A DNA stretch of 64,000 nucleotides from SYFY01 sp041752315 (GTDB taxonomy: Bacteria; Pseudomonadota; Gammaproteobacteria; Pseudomonadales; Azotimanducaceae). Of the stretch, positions 8,505 to 17,229 are shown piece by piece; within the stretch, counting starts at the first letter, position 1; each line of letters begins with the position of its first letter. Below the pieces are notes generated by a model, which had not been told where the DNA came from, did no database searches, and worked only from the letters and a program-made list of their open reading frames with translations. Where the stretch lies: the NCBI GenBank assembly GCA_041752315.1, contig JBGSHJ010000036.1:23709-87708 (forward strand), in the 5' to 3' direction. The position numbers and the translations under genes are program-made.

Positions 8505-8745
8505 CGGGAACTGTGCCTCGGACTGAAACTATCACCTGCCCGGGCTGGTCAAACCCCCATGCGCTAGGTAACCTCTGGCTGATTCGCACCCGGGTTCTGA
8601 AACTCCCCCAGAGCCAGGAGAGGCGTTCCGGAAGCGCACCCGGCTCCGCACATTTTTCCTGCGTTTCTCGCGCGGTGTTGGCGGTTCATTCATGGGTCAT
8701 CGCCAGTGGCCCGGATCAGGCAGTAACTGAAGACTGACACGCAAA
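8505..8745. promoter_or_regulatory. Divergent intergenic region of the pigment cluster
   Basis: This 241-bp gap separates the minus-strand dehydratase operon from the plus-strand ketosynthase operon, so promoters for both should lie here. I could not pick out confident -35/-10 boxes or a clear operator palindrome. Confidence 0.4.
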
Positions 8746-9903
8746 GTGGTATTCGTAAATCGTTATACATTGACCAGCGCGCTGGGTACCGGACTGGCTG
8801 CCATGCGGGTCGCGTTGGCATCAGGTCACGGCGGTCTTGCCCCGGCGCAGTGGCCGGACTGCACCATTCCCTGCCATCTTGGCGTGCTGCCGGCAGGGCT
8901 CGATGCAGCGGTCAGCGCCGAGATGGACAGTCGCAACAACCGCATGATCGATCTGGCCCTTGGCCAGGATGGATTTGCGGACGCCATCAGAGAGTTGCAG
9001 AAGCACCTCGATCCAGGTCGTCTGGGACTGGTCATGGGCACGAGCACCTCCAGCATCGATCGCACCGAGCTCGGTTATCGCTCGCTGGACGCAGAAGACC
9101 GGTTTACCCCACCGTTCATTCAACCCAGGGTACACAGTCCGCATGCACCGGGAGACTTTGTCGCCGAGCTGCTGGACATCGATGGTCCCTGCATGACGGT
9201 CAGCGCGGCCTGCGCCTCCAGTGCCAAGGTGTTTGCCACGGCAAAACGCTGGCTCGACCAGGATCTGGTGGATGCGGTTGTGGTTGGCGGCGCCGATTCA
9301 CTCTGCCTGAGCGTCATCTACGGATTCCACTCGCTGCAACTGGTGTCACCGGATCCCTGCCGGCCTTTTTCACCCGATCGCACGGGCATCAGCCTCGGTG
9401 AAGCGGCCGGGTTTGCCCTGTTGACACGCACCGACACCGGCAATGGCATCCGCCTCAGCGGCGCGGGCGAGAGCTGTGATGCCTACCACATGTCGAGTGC
9501 ACATCCGGAAGGTCTGGGTGCCCGCCTGAGCATCGAGCGTGCATTGAAGGACGCAGGTCTTGGCAGCACGGATATCGACTATGTCAATCTGCATGGCACC
9601 GGTACACGCGCCAATGACGAAATCGAGGGCAAGGTGTGTGCCATGTTCAGCAACTCACGGACAGTGTTGTCCGCGACCAAAGGCTGGACCGGCCATACCC
9701 TCGGCGCAGCCGGCATCGTTGAAGCCGTGATCACCATGGATGCTCTGTGCACCGGTTTGTTACCCGGCACCATGAACACGCTCTTCTCCGAAGCACCTTT
9801 CCATCTTCTGCTCGAGAATCTGCAGCGGCCGACCCGGCACGCGCTGTCGAACTCCTTCGGCTTTGGCGGCAACAACTGCTCGCTGGTATTCAGCGCAGCA
9901 TGA
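8746..9903 (+). CDS. Beta-ketoacyl-ACP synthase (aryl-polyene type)
   Basis: A 385-residue condensing enzyme. The active-site Cys156 sits in MTVSAACASSA, His283 in NLHGTGTRANDE, and His317 in GWTGHTLGAAG, so the full Cys-His-His triad is present. The N-terminus NRYTLTSALGTG is typical of the ketosynthases of aryl-polyene clusters. It would extend the ACP-bound aromatic starter with malonyl units. The start is a GTG at 8746; an in-frame stop 16 bp upstream leaves no better choice and no strong Shine-Dalgarno is seen. It overlaps the next gene by 4 bp (ATGA). Confidence 0.88.
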   Translation: MVFVNRYTLTSALGTGLAAMRVALASGHGGLAPAQWPDCTIPCHLGVLPAGLDAAVSAEMDSRNNRMIDLALGQDGFADAIRELQKHLDPGRLGLVMGTSTSSIDRTELGYRSLDAEDRFTPPFIQPRVHSPHAPGDFVAELLDIDGPCMTVSAACASSAKVFATAKRWLDQDLVDAVVVGGADSLCLSVIYGFHSLQLVSPDPCRPFSPDRTGISLGEAAGFALLTRTDTGNGIRLSGAGESCDAYHMSSAHPEGLGARLSIERALKDAGLGSTDIDYVNLHGTGTRANDEIEGKVCAMFSNSRTVLSATKGWTGHTLGAAGIVEAVITMDALCTGLLPGTMNTLFSEAPFHLLLENLQRPTRHALSNSFGFGGNNCSLVFSAA

Positions 9904-10697
9904 TCATCCGGCTGACCGGCATCGGCATCTGGACCAGGGATCTGACTCATTTCAGTACCTTGCTTGCGAACACCGCCATCGACCCACAGGCCGACTATCT
10001 CATCCCTGCTCCGGCTGCCATTCCTGCTCGCGAGCGGCGTCGTGCCGGTCATTTCATCAGCCTGGCGGTTGAGGTGGCCCATCAGGCGTGCGACATGGCG
10101 GCCGTGGACAAGACCACCATCCCCTCGATTTTCACGTCCGCTCTGGCTGACACGGAAATCAGCGACTACATGTGCCGCAAGCTTTCGCAGAACGAGAAGC
10201 TGATCTCACCCACCCAGTTCCACAACTCGGTACACAACGCGGCTTCCGGCTACTGGAGCATCAGTGCGGAGAATCGCGCACCAAGCACATTTGTAGCCGG
10301 CTTCGACCGCAGTTTTGGCGCGGGACTGCTGGAAGCCGCCAGTCAGGTCATTGCATTTGACACCCCTGTGCTGCTGGTAGGCTACGATCTTGCAACACGA
10401 TCACCCTTTCAGGAAATGCTGCCCATCGACGTACCCCTGGGCGTCGCACTGGTGCTGGCGCCGGAGCACCACGCCGTCAGCAACACAGCCATGCTGGACA
10501 TCAGAATGAACATCGTGCCAAAAACCGGCCGCAGCCAATCAACCAGAACCGGTGGTCATCCCATGCAGAGTGGGCTGGATCTTGCCCATCAATCGGCGCA
10601 GTTGCAGCGCGGCAGTCGATCCGTGGGCACACTCGCCATCGATACACCACGCAGTGGCCATCTGTGGATCGAACTCAGTCGGAGAATCGGCGCATGA
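9900..10697 (+). CDS. Ketosynthase chain-length-factor-like protein (ApeC-type, ketoacyl-synt_2)
   Basis: A 265-residue protein matching the short N-terminal-only ketosynthase relatives found beside aryl-polyene ketosynthases. It has ARERRRAGHFISLAVEVAHQ near residue 40 and TQFHNSVHNAASGYWSI in the middle. No active-site Cys of the catalytic type is seen, so it would act as a non-catalytic partner of the ketosynthase, like a chain-length factor. The ATG overlaps the ketosynthase stop, and its own stop overlaps the next ATG, so all three genes are translationally coupled. Confidence 0.8.
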   Translation: MIIRLTGIGIWTRDLTHFSTLLANTAIDPQADYLIPAPAAIPARERRRAGHFISLAVEVAHQACDMAAVDKTTIPSIFTSALADTEISDYMCRKLSQNEKLISPTQFHNSVHNAASGYWSISAENRAPSTFVAGFDRSFGAGLLEAASQVIAFDTPVLLVGYDLATRSPFQEMLPIDVPLGVALVLAPEHHAVSNTAMLDIRMNIVPKTGRSQSTRTGGHPMQSGLDLAHQSAQLQRGSRSVGTLAIDTPRSGHLWIELSRRIGA

Positions 10698-12265
10698 CCG
10701 GCCATCCCGTGACACAGCGCACCGACGTGTGCATCCTCGGCGCAGGGCTGGCAGGACTCTCGCTCGCACGCCAGCTGCATCAACGCAAGCCGGACCTCTC
10801 GATCACCCTGGTCGAACACCGGCGGTATCCCGTGGTCGAAGCGGCACACAAGGTTGGCGAGTCAACGGTCGAAATTGCCTCGCATTATTTTTCCGAGATG
10901 CTGGGCCTGCGCGAGCACATGCGCCAGCAGCAATTGCCGAAGTTCGGTTTGCGCCTGTTTTTCCGCGGCGAGCAGGCCATCACCGATGATGTATCGCGTT
11001 ATGACGAAGTGGGTCCGAGCACGGTGCTGCCGATACCCACCTTCCAGATCGATCGCGGTCGCTTCGAAAATCATCTCGCTGCCGAGTGCCGTGCCCAGGG
11101 CAGCGCACTCCTCGATCGAACCACCATCCGGAACATCGAACTATCGGCAGGACAGCATCGTGTGACCGTCCGCAATGACGAAGGCGAGCAGACCATCCAG
11201 TGCCGGTATCTGGTCGATGCCAGTGGACGCCGCGCCTGGCTGCGCACACAGGGAGCGCTGGAGAAGGAACTCAATCACGACAACCATGCGGTCTGGTTTC
11301 GGGTGGAAGGCAGCCTTGATGTGGACAGCTGGAGCCAGAACCAGGAGTGGCTGGCACGTTGTCACGGTTCTCCGCGTCGGCTGAGCACCACGCACTTCAC
11401 CGGTCCCGGTTACTGGGTCTGGCTGATCCCGCTTGCATCGGGTACGACCAGTGTGGGTGTTGTCTTCGATCCGACACTGGTGTCCCTGGAGACGGTGAAT
11501 ACCCACGAACGATTCATGCGCTGGCTGGCCGTTGAACATCCCATCGTCGCAGCAGTGGTTGGTTCACGGACGGTGCTCGATTTTCACGTGCTGAAACACT
11601 ACGCCGTTGGCAGCAAGCAAGTGATGTCCGGCGATGGCTGGATGACCACCGGTGATGCCGGTCCTTTCTCCGATCCATTTTATTCACCCGGCAGCGACTT
11701 CATTGCCCTGGCCAACGGCTTCATCACCGAACTGATTGCAACGGATGCACCCAACGAACGTTTTACCGAGTACCAGCGACATTTCATGGGGTTTTTCACC
11801 AACACCATGTCGATCTATCGCGGCCTGTATCCGTGCATGGGGCATCGCGACCTGATGCTCGTCAAGACCCTTTGGGACTTCACTTACTACTGGGCGGTCC
11901 TTTCGAAGCTCTTTTTTACCGGCCGTTACACCGACCCTGCGTTCATGGCGTCGGCACAACCCCCGCTGCTCCGCGCAGCGGCGTTGAACAGTCGATTGCA
12001 ACGGCAGCTCAAAGGCGCTGCCGGACGAGGCATGCGGGTCGGTGGTGAGTCCGGCTTTCATGACTATCACTCGATCCCGCTGTTCCACCGGATGAAAGAC
12101 GCGCTGCTGCGCGGCGACTCCGATCATGCCCGGGACGAACTGGACGCTGACGTCGACTCACTGGACCGCATGGCCACTGAACTCAATCGCTGGATCGTGA
12201 AGATACAGGCGGGTGAGCGTGTTCCTCCGCTTGGTTCCTTCGCCAATCATCCGGCTTTTTCCTGA
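10694..12265 (+). CDS. Flavin-dependent halogenase-like oxidoreductase (large form)
   Basis: A 523-residue FAD protein. The dinucleotide motif is GAGLAG at residues 16-21, followed by KVGEST. A lysine (Lys83, LPKFGLRLFF) lies in the region where flavin halogenases carry their catalytic Lys, and WVWLIP at 241-246 fits the halogenase WxWxIP motif. A second FAD motif, TTGDAGPFSDPFYSPG, follows near 320. The family includes tryptophan and phenol halogenases and some monooxygenases, so halogenation is a prediction. It is coupled by ATGA to the chain-length-factor gene and reads toward the acyltransferase gene (convergent, 1-bp gap). Confidence 0.75.
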   Translation: MTGHPVTQRTDVCILGAGLAGLSLARQLHQRKPDLSITLVEHRRYPVVEAAHKVGESTVEIASHYFSEMLGLREHMRQQQLPKFGLRLFFRGEQAITDDVSRYDEVGPSTVLPIPTFQIDRGRFENHLAAECRAQGSALLDRTTIRNIELSAGQHRVTVRNDEGEQTIQCRYLVDASGRRAWLRTQGALEKELNHDNHAVWFRVEGSLDVDSWSQNQEWLARCHGSPRRLSTTHFTGPGYWVWLIPLASGTTSVGVVFDPTLVSLETVNTHERFMRWLAVEHPIVAAVVGSRTVLDFHVLKHYAVGSKQVMSGDGWMTTGDAGPFSDPFYSPGSDFIALANGFITELIATDAPNERFTEYQRHFMGFFTNTMSIYRGLYPCMGHRDLMLVKTLWDFTYYWAVLSKLFFTGRYTDPAFMASAQPPLLRAAALNSRLQRQLKGAAGRGMRVGGESGFHDYHSIPLFHRMKDALLRGDSDHARDELDADVDSLDRMATELNRWIVKIQAGERVPPLGSFANHPAFS

Positions 12266-12266
12266 G

Positions 12267-13202
12267 TCACCCAGGTCGACGAGTAAGCTCATCCGACTCG
12301 GGTGGTGCCCAGAAATCAAACAGGTTGAACCACGCATAGGGCGAAGCGATGACGTGCCGCTCCAGGCGTTGCACATAGTCCGCCATCGCCAACTCGATCG
12401 CGGCCTTCCGGTCCTGCCTGTCGACGTTGAATTCCGGCCGGAGCACCTCGGTGTGGATTTCATAGCCTGTAGCCGAGAGCCGGCAGAACACGCAGAGAAT
12501 GGGTACCCGGAACACGCTGGCAATCAGGAACGGACCTTGCGGAAACCAGGCGGTCCGACCGAGGAACGTATGCGGCGAGGTGCGGTCCCCGGCACGACGC
12601 CGGTCGGCCAGAAAACCGACCCAGTCACCCAGTTTCAGGGCATCCCCGATCGCCAGCCCCAGGGCAACAGGGTCCTTGCTCGCATCAATGATCAACTCCG
12701 CAAATCCCGGTTCAACCTCCTCCATGATCGACATGAACCGCGCGTTCACTGCCTTGTCGAGAATGATGCGCAGTCGGACACCCCCGAGTTGCGGACCGAG
12801 CACCCGGGCTGCTTCAAAGGAGCCGAAGTGGGCCGCCAGTACGACGCCTGACCGGTTGTTGCGCAGGACTTCATCAAATTCGGGATCCAGCACAAAGGTG
12901 ACCGGAATGCGATGCCCTTCGCCCAGCAGGAAATAGACACGATCGCCCGCCACCGCTGCAAAACGATGGAAATGTCGCAGACTGTCGAACCAGGTAGCCG
13001 GTCGACCGAGAACCCTGCCGAGGTAATCCAGCGAAGCCCTGCGTTCAGGCCCACGCCGGATCAGGAAATACACGCTGACCGGCCACAGCAGGGCATGCAG
13101 CACCCCACGACCGAGATGCCGGGCCACCCACAGCAGAAAACGCAAGCCGAGCGTTGTGCCAGCCTCAGGTCGCGACTGCCAATCCGAGCCGGATCCGCTC
13201 AT
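12267..13202 (-). CDS. LpxL/HtrB-type acyltransferase (pigment cluster)
   Basis: A 311-residue membrane-associated acyltransferase of the lipid A biosynthesis acyltransferase fold. Landmarks are the hydrophobic N-terminal segment ending in RRGPERRASLDYLGRVLG, the catalytic HFGSFEAAR box (HX4-type, near residue 125), and FLADRRRAGDRT, the second conserved block. In aryl-polyene and xanthomonadin clusters such enzymes attach the polyene chain to a lipid or glycerol-type head group at the inner membrane. Start at ATG 13202, overlapping the stop of the ligase gene by 4 bp; a longer upstream frame is shadow. Last gene of the operon 14829-12267. Confidence 0.82.
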   Translation of the reverse strand: MSGSGSDWQSRPEAGTTLGLRFLLWVARHLGRGVLHALLWPVSVYFLIRRGPERRASLDYLGRVLGRPATWFDSLRHFHRFAAVAGDRVYFLLGEGHRIPVTFVLDPEFDEVLRNNRSGVVLAAHFGSFEAARVLGPQLGGVRLRIILDKAVNARFMSIMEEVEPGFAELIIDASKDPVALGLAIGDALKLGDWVGFLADRRRAGDRTSPHTFLGRTAWFPQGPFLIASVFRVPILCVFCRLSATGYEIHTEVLRPEFNVDRQDRKAAIELAMADYVQRLERHVIASPYAWFNLFDFWAPPESDELTRRPG

Positions 13203-14548
13203 CCTGGGGGTGTACCCAGGCTGGCAAGCAGTTCGGTCAGCGCCGCATGCTGCAGTTTGCTGGTGGCGTCGCGGGGCAGTGCGGCCGCCCGGAACAAAGG
13301 CCTCGGCAGAAAAACCGGGTCGATACATTGGGCCAGCGCGTCCCGCAGCTGGCGATCGCTCAGGTCCGGCGCAACCACCACCGCCCCCAGCCGGCCGGTT
13401 ACCGGCAGATCATGATCTTCCGGCAGGTAAAACAGGCCATCGACCACACCGTCGATGGCGGTCAGCAAACCGTTCAGGCGGGCCAGCGACTCGCGCTTGC
13501 CACCCACCTTGACCACATCCGTGGTACGGCCAAGCAGTTGAAAACGTCCGTCTTCAGCGACTGCAAACAAGTCTGCCAACACCACCGGCCAATCAAGGTA
13601 CGGGTGATGCACCTCGACCACCCCGTCGGCAAAACCCAGTTGGAAACAGTCGAAAAAACACCAGCTGGATTCACGCGCCGGCAGCCTGTAGGCCAGGGAG
13701 CCCACCTCGCTGCATCCATAGATCTCCAGCACGGTCGATCGCAAATGGGCTTCGGCGGCGGTCACGAGCGATGGTTCCAGCGGTGCCGTGGCACTGACGA
13801 TCAGGTCGACCGGTCGACGAGGCGAAGGCGCCCTCGTCAGTGCACGCAAGTGCAGGGGCGTCGTGACGAGCATGCATGAACCAAGAGATTCATTGAGGGC
13901 CGAAACCACATCGCGGGGGAAAAAATCCGGTCCGCAGTGCACGATCAAAGGTGCAATCGTCGGCAGCAGCATCGCCCACTCCAGGCCGTACATGTGCCAG
14001 GGCGGAACCGTCGCCACCAGCAGCACAGGGGCCGCCGGAGGCTGCGCCACGTAGCGCCAGTGTACTTCCCGCCACTCACCAAACATCGCCCAGGTCTTGG
14101 TGTGGGATTGGGGCTCACCCGTGCTGCCGGAGGTGAAGACGATGGCAACCACCGTGTCCGGCGCAGGTGTAAAGGTACCGGCTTCGCCCTGCGAACCCGG
14201 ATCGAGCGCCAGGATCAGGTCTGCTTCGACATGATGGGGCGCCAGTTCCTGATCGCTGACTACCGTGGTACGTGGATACTCCGTCCTGAGGCGCTGCGCG
14301 GTTTCGCCATCACGCTTGCCTGGCAGCAGGTTGATCTGCCCCCGCGTGATGACCGCAAAAAACACCACCATGAAGGCATAGCGGCTCTGGCACAGATTGA
14401 CGACATGCAGCCCGTCGGGCAACTGGCTGGCCACTTGCGCAACATCGGCACAGAACTGCCCGACAGTGATCTGCCGGTACCCGTTGCGCACAGGGACCAG
14501 TGCCAGGAGATCGCCCGCGGGCCTTGCCAGCAGCGGGCGCAGAGTCAT
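13199..14548 (-). CDS. Acyl-adenylating ligase of the pigment cluster (XanA2-like role)
   Basis: A 449-residue ANL-superfamily enzyme with the P-loop-like AMP motif FTSGSTGEPQSHTKTW, the central YGCSEVGSLAYR (A5-type motif) and the LGRTTDVVKVGGKRESL hinge. In the xanthomonadin pathway the equivalent enzyme activates 3- or 4-hydroxybenzoate and loads it on the ACP. The next upstream gene here is an ACP, overlapping by 4 bp, and a chorismatase lies 1.4 kb away, which fits that role. Substrate is inferred from context. Confidence 0.8.
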   Translation of the reverse strand: MTLRPLLARPAGDLLALVPVRNGYRQITVGQFCADVAQVASQLPDGLHVVNLCQSRYAFMVVFFAVITRGQINLLPGKRDGETAQRLRTEYPRTTVVSDQELAPHHVEADLILALDPGSQGEAGTFTPAPDTVVAIVFTSGSTGEPQSHTKTWAMFGEWREVHWRYVAQPPAAPVLLVATVPPWHMYGLEWAMLLPTIAPLIVHCGPDFFPRDVVSALNESLGSCMLVTTPLHLRALTRAPSPRRPVDLIVSATAPLEPSLVTAAEAHLRSTVLEIYGCSEVGSLAYRLPARESSWCFFDCFQLGFADGVVEVHHPYLDWPVVLADLFAVAEDGRFQLLGRTTDVVKVGGKRESLARLNGLLTAIDGVVDGLFYLPEDHDLPVTGRLGAVVVAPDLSDRQLRDALAQCIDPVFLPRPLFRAAALPRDATSKLQHAALTELLASLGTPPG

Positions 14549-14829
14549 GCCGCGCCGAGGCGGACGCCCGACTCCTGTTGCACGTGGGCCGTGAGATTGG
14601 CGAGGGTCGCGAAGATCTCGCGGGTTGCTTCGTCCTCGGCGGAGATATGCACGTTGTACCGTTCGGCGATGGCGACGGCGATCTCCAGCGCGTCGATCGA
14701 GTCAAGCCCGAGGCCGGAATCCTCGAACAGGATGGCCTCCGGATCGATATCCGCTGCACTGACGTCGGAGAGATTGAGTACCTCGACAATCAATGTCGCG
14801 ATCTCTCCCTGTTCTGGTGTTTGGCCCAT
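14545..14829 (-). CDS. Acyl carrier protein (pigment cluster)
   Basis: A 94-residue acidic carrier protein with the phosphopantetheine attachment motif GLGLDSIDALEIAV (Ser44). Length and acidity fit a stand-alone ACP dedicated to polyketide-like assembly. It is the first gene of the operon ACP-ligase-acyltransferase and overlaps the ligase by 4 bp. It is transcribed divergently from the second halogenase-like gene (gap 107 bp). It would hold the aromatic starter and the growing polyene. Confidence 0.88.
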   Translation of the reverse strand: MGQTPEQGEIATLIVEVLNLSDVSAADIDPEAILFEDSGLGLDSIDALEIAVAIAERYNVHISAEDEATREIFATLANLTAHVQQESGVRLGAA

Positions 14830-14936
14830 CGACTTGGCTAGACTGTGGTGAGGCCGGGATTGTCCAAGATGCCCTCGGCCATTTCAATGCGAAGAGACCA
14901 CGATCACAGGACAATCGGATAATTCACGGACAGATC
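14830..14936. promoter_or_regulatory. Divergent intergenic region between ACP and halogenase-like gene
   Basis: A 107-bp gap from which the ACP operon (minus) and the halogenase-chorismatase operon (plus) both start, so both promoters must lie here or just inside the genes. No operator palindrome was recognised. Confidence 0.4.
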
Positions 14937-16241
14937 ATGCAGTCGACTGTGGATGTATTGGTTATCGGCGGTGGCCCGTCCGGTACCACAGCAGCTTCCT
15001 TTCTCGCAGAACAGGGTCGGTCCGTTCTCCTCCTGGAGAAAGACGAGCACCCCCGTTTTCACATCGGTGAATCGCTCCTGCCGAGCAATCTGCCCATTCT
15101 CGAACGCCTGGGCGTTCTGGCGCAGGTCGAAGCCATCGGTGTCTACAAACCCGGCGCCGATTTCACGGTCGCAGACTCCCAGGTGCAGCCGTTTCCCTTT
15201 GCCCGGGCGCTGGGTGATACACCAGACCATGCCTGGCAGGTCAAACGCTCGGAGTTCGACCAGATCCTCTTCGAGAACTGCAAACGATTTGGCGTCGATG
15301 CGCGGCAGAAGCACCAGGTCACCGAGGTCACCCCTGTGGCGAGAGGGCACCAGGTTCGTTTCCGCAATGCCGCGGGAGAAACCGGGGAAGTCACCGCCCG
15401 ATTTGTCATCGATGCCAGTGGCCGCGACGGATTCCTCGCCCGCAAGCAGGGCTGGCGCAAGAAAAACCCGGGCCACGCCAGCGCCGCAGTATTCGGACAC
15501 TTCACCAACGTCGTTCGGCGCGAAGGTGCGCTGGAAGGCAATATCAGCGTGTACTGGTTCGAACAGGGCTGGGTCTGGATGATCCCTCTGCGCGACGGGG
15601 TCATGAGCATCGGCGCCGTCTGCTGGCCGGAGTACCTGCGAACCCGCAACGTCGATCTCGAGACGTTCCTGCGCAACACGCTCGCCCAGATTCCGGATGC
15701 ACAGGCCCGGGTGAAGGAGGCGATCGCGGTTTCGCCGATCAATGCCACCGGCAACTATTCCTACCGTTCAGAAAAGATCTGGGGTGATGGTTTTCTGCTG
15801 GTCGGTGATGCCTATGCGTTCATTGACCCGGTCTTTTCCAGCGGTGTCTATCTGGCCATGAACAGTGGGCAGCGATGTACTCCGGCCGTGGATGCCTGGC
15901 TGAATGGCGAGTACGAAGCCTATGCCCATGAATGCCGCAACTATCACAGGATGGTCGAACGCAAGATCTATTCCTTCTCCTGGTTCATCTACCGTTTTAC
16001 CACCCCGACGATGCGCGAACTGTTTCGCGGTCCCCGCAATGACTGGCAGGTCGAACAGGCCGTCATCGCCATGCTGGTTGGCGACGGGGACGGTTCACCG
16101 CTGATCCGCTCGCGATTGAGAATCTTCAAGACGCTCTACATGCTGTTCCGGCTGAAGCGCTTGCCTGAGTCGACGAGGGCCTGGTGGAAACGGTGGCGCA
16201 ACGCACGTGTCCAGTTCACTGACGAGACCATACTGTCGTGA
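14937..16241 (+). CDS. Flavin-dependent halogenase-like oxidoreductase (short form)
   Basis: A 434-residue protein closely fitting the phenolic flavin-halogenase group. GGGPSG at residues 11-16 binds FAD, then come HIGESLLPSN at 42-51 and a lysine in VYKPGADF (Lys71). WVWMIP at 212-217 is an exact WxWxIP motif and LVGDAYAFIDPVFSSG the second flavin motif. Such enzymes need a reduced-flavin supply and halogenate aromatic rings, often carrier-bound. Xanthomonadins are brominated aryl polyenes, so ring halogenation of the pigment starter is a reasonable guess. ATG 14937 was chosen because homology starts directly after it. Confidence 0.78.
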   Translation: MQSTVDVLVIGGGPSGTTAASFLAEQGRSVLLLEKDEHPRFHIGESLLPSNLPILERLGVLAQVEAIGVYKPGADFTVADSQVQPFPFARALGDTPDHAWQVKRSEFDQILFENCKRFGVDARQKHQVTEVTPVARGHQVRFRNAAGETGEVTARFVIDASGRDGFLARKQGWRKKNPGHASAAVFGHFTNVVRREGALEGNISVYWFEQGWVWMIPLRDGVMSIGAVCWPEYLRTRNVDLETFLRNTLAQIPDAQARVKEAIAVSPINATGNYSYRSEKIWGDGFLLVGDAYAFIDPVFSSGVYLAMNSGQRCTPAVDAWLNGEYEAYAHECRNYHRMVERKIYSFSWFIYRFTTPTMRELFRGPRNDWQVEQAVIAMLVGDGDGSPLIRSRLRIFKTLYMLFRLKRLPESTRAWWKRWRNARVQFTDETILS

Positions 16242-17214
16242 CAGCAGAACGACCGGGTGCCACGCCGGCGAGGTCAGTGCCTTGCAGTTGACGTTTCGTT
16301 TTGGCAGCGCCTCTACCCGCCTGGTGGCCTCTGCGGAAGACGCCGTGCTGGAACTGCCACACGCCGTGCTGGACGGTCCAGGGTTCGAGCGGTGGCTGCT
16401 GCCCGACGACATGACGTTTGCCGGTTTGTCGGCCGGTGGTGTTCATTGGTGGCGCAGTGAAAACCATGCGCTGGCCATTGTGCATCGGCCGGTCGGTCAG
16501 GGTTCCATGGTGGAGCTGTCACGCGGGATCTATCAGCAGTTGCTGGCGGGCTTGTCGGGTCAGGGTCCGAGTCGATTCTGGAACTTCATCCCCGGTATCA
16601 ATCAGGCGTGTGGAGAACTGGACCACTACAAGCTGTTCTGTCTGGGGCGGGCCGAAGCGTTTGCACCCTGGTCCGCAGGCAATGACAACACGCGACTGCC
16701 CGCAGCATCTGCGGTCGGAACTCCTGACAACGAACTCACCGTGGTGATGTTGTGCACCACCGCGTCCATGATCCCCATCGAAAATCCCCAGCAGGTTCCG
16801 GCCTATCGATACCCTTCGCGCTATGGTCCGCGTTCGCCGAGCTTTGCGCGCGGCAGCCTGGTCGGGTCTGCCTCGAGAACGTTGTACGTATCGGGCACGG
16901 CCAGCATCCGCCAGAGTGAATCGATGCATGAAGGTGAGCCGGCTGCCCAGTTGGCGCTGGCTTGTGACAACATCGATCTGGTCGTGCGCGCCAGTGAGTC
17001 TGCGGAAGGAAACACCAACCACCGTGCGATGAAGGACGCGGCCGAATCGGTGCGCATGTATCTGCGCAACCCGAGTGACTGGGATCTTGTCCGGCACCAG
17101 GCCAGACAGAGACTCGCGCCTGACTCCGGCGTGTTCAATGTCATCCAGGCCGACATCTGCCGGCCTGAGCTGCTGCTGGAGGTCGAAGCCTGCCTCAGAC
17201 TGCCCGCAGTCTGA
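16207..17214 (+). CDS. Chorismatase (XanB2/Hyg5/FkbO family)
   Basis: Up to 335 residues. Family landmarks are RFWNFIPGIN (124-133), ENPQQVPAYRYPSRYGPRSP (192-211), LYVSGTASI (226-234) and the C-terminal VFNVIQADICRPELLLEVE. Chorismatases hydrolyse or eliminate pyruvate from chorismate. XanB2-type enzymes give 3- and 4-hydroxybenzoate, the starter for xanthomonadin, whereas FkbO types give a dihydroxycyclohexadiene acid; I cannot assign the subtype. The start is uncertain: the GTG at 16207 lies inside the halogenase gene (35-bp overlap), with TTG alternatives at 16282 and 16288. Confidence 0.82.
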   Translation: MSSSLTRPYCRDSRTTGCHAGEVSALQLTFRFGSASTRLVASAEDAVLELPHAVLDGPGFERWLLPDDMTFAGLSAGGVHWWRSENHALAIVHRPVGQGSMVELSRGIYQQLLAGLSGQGPSRFWNFIPGINQACGELDHYKLFCLGRAEAFAPWSAGNDNTRLPAASAVGTPDNELTVVMLCTTASMIPIENPQQVPAYRYPSRYGPRSPSFARGSLVGSASRTLYVSGTASIRQSESMHEGEPAAQLALACDNIDLVVRASESAEGNTNHRAMKDAAESVRMYLRNPSDWDLVRHQARQRLAPDSGVFNVIQADICRPELLLEVEACLRLPAV

Positions 17215-17229
17215 TTCGCAGCGTTGGCG

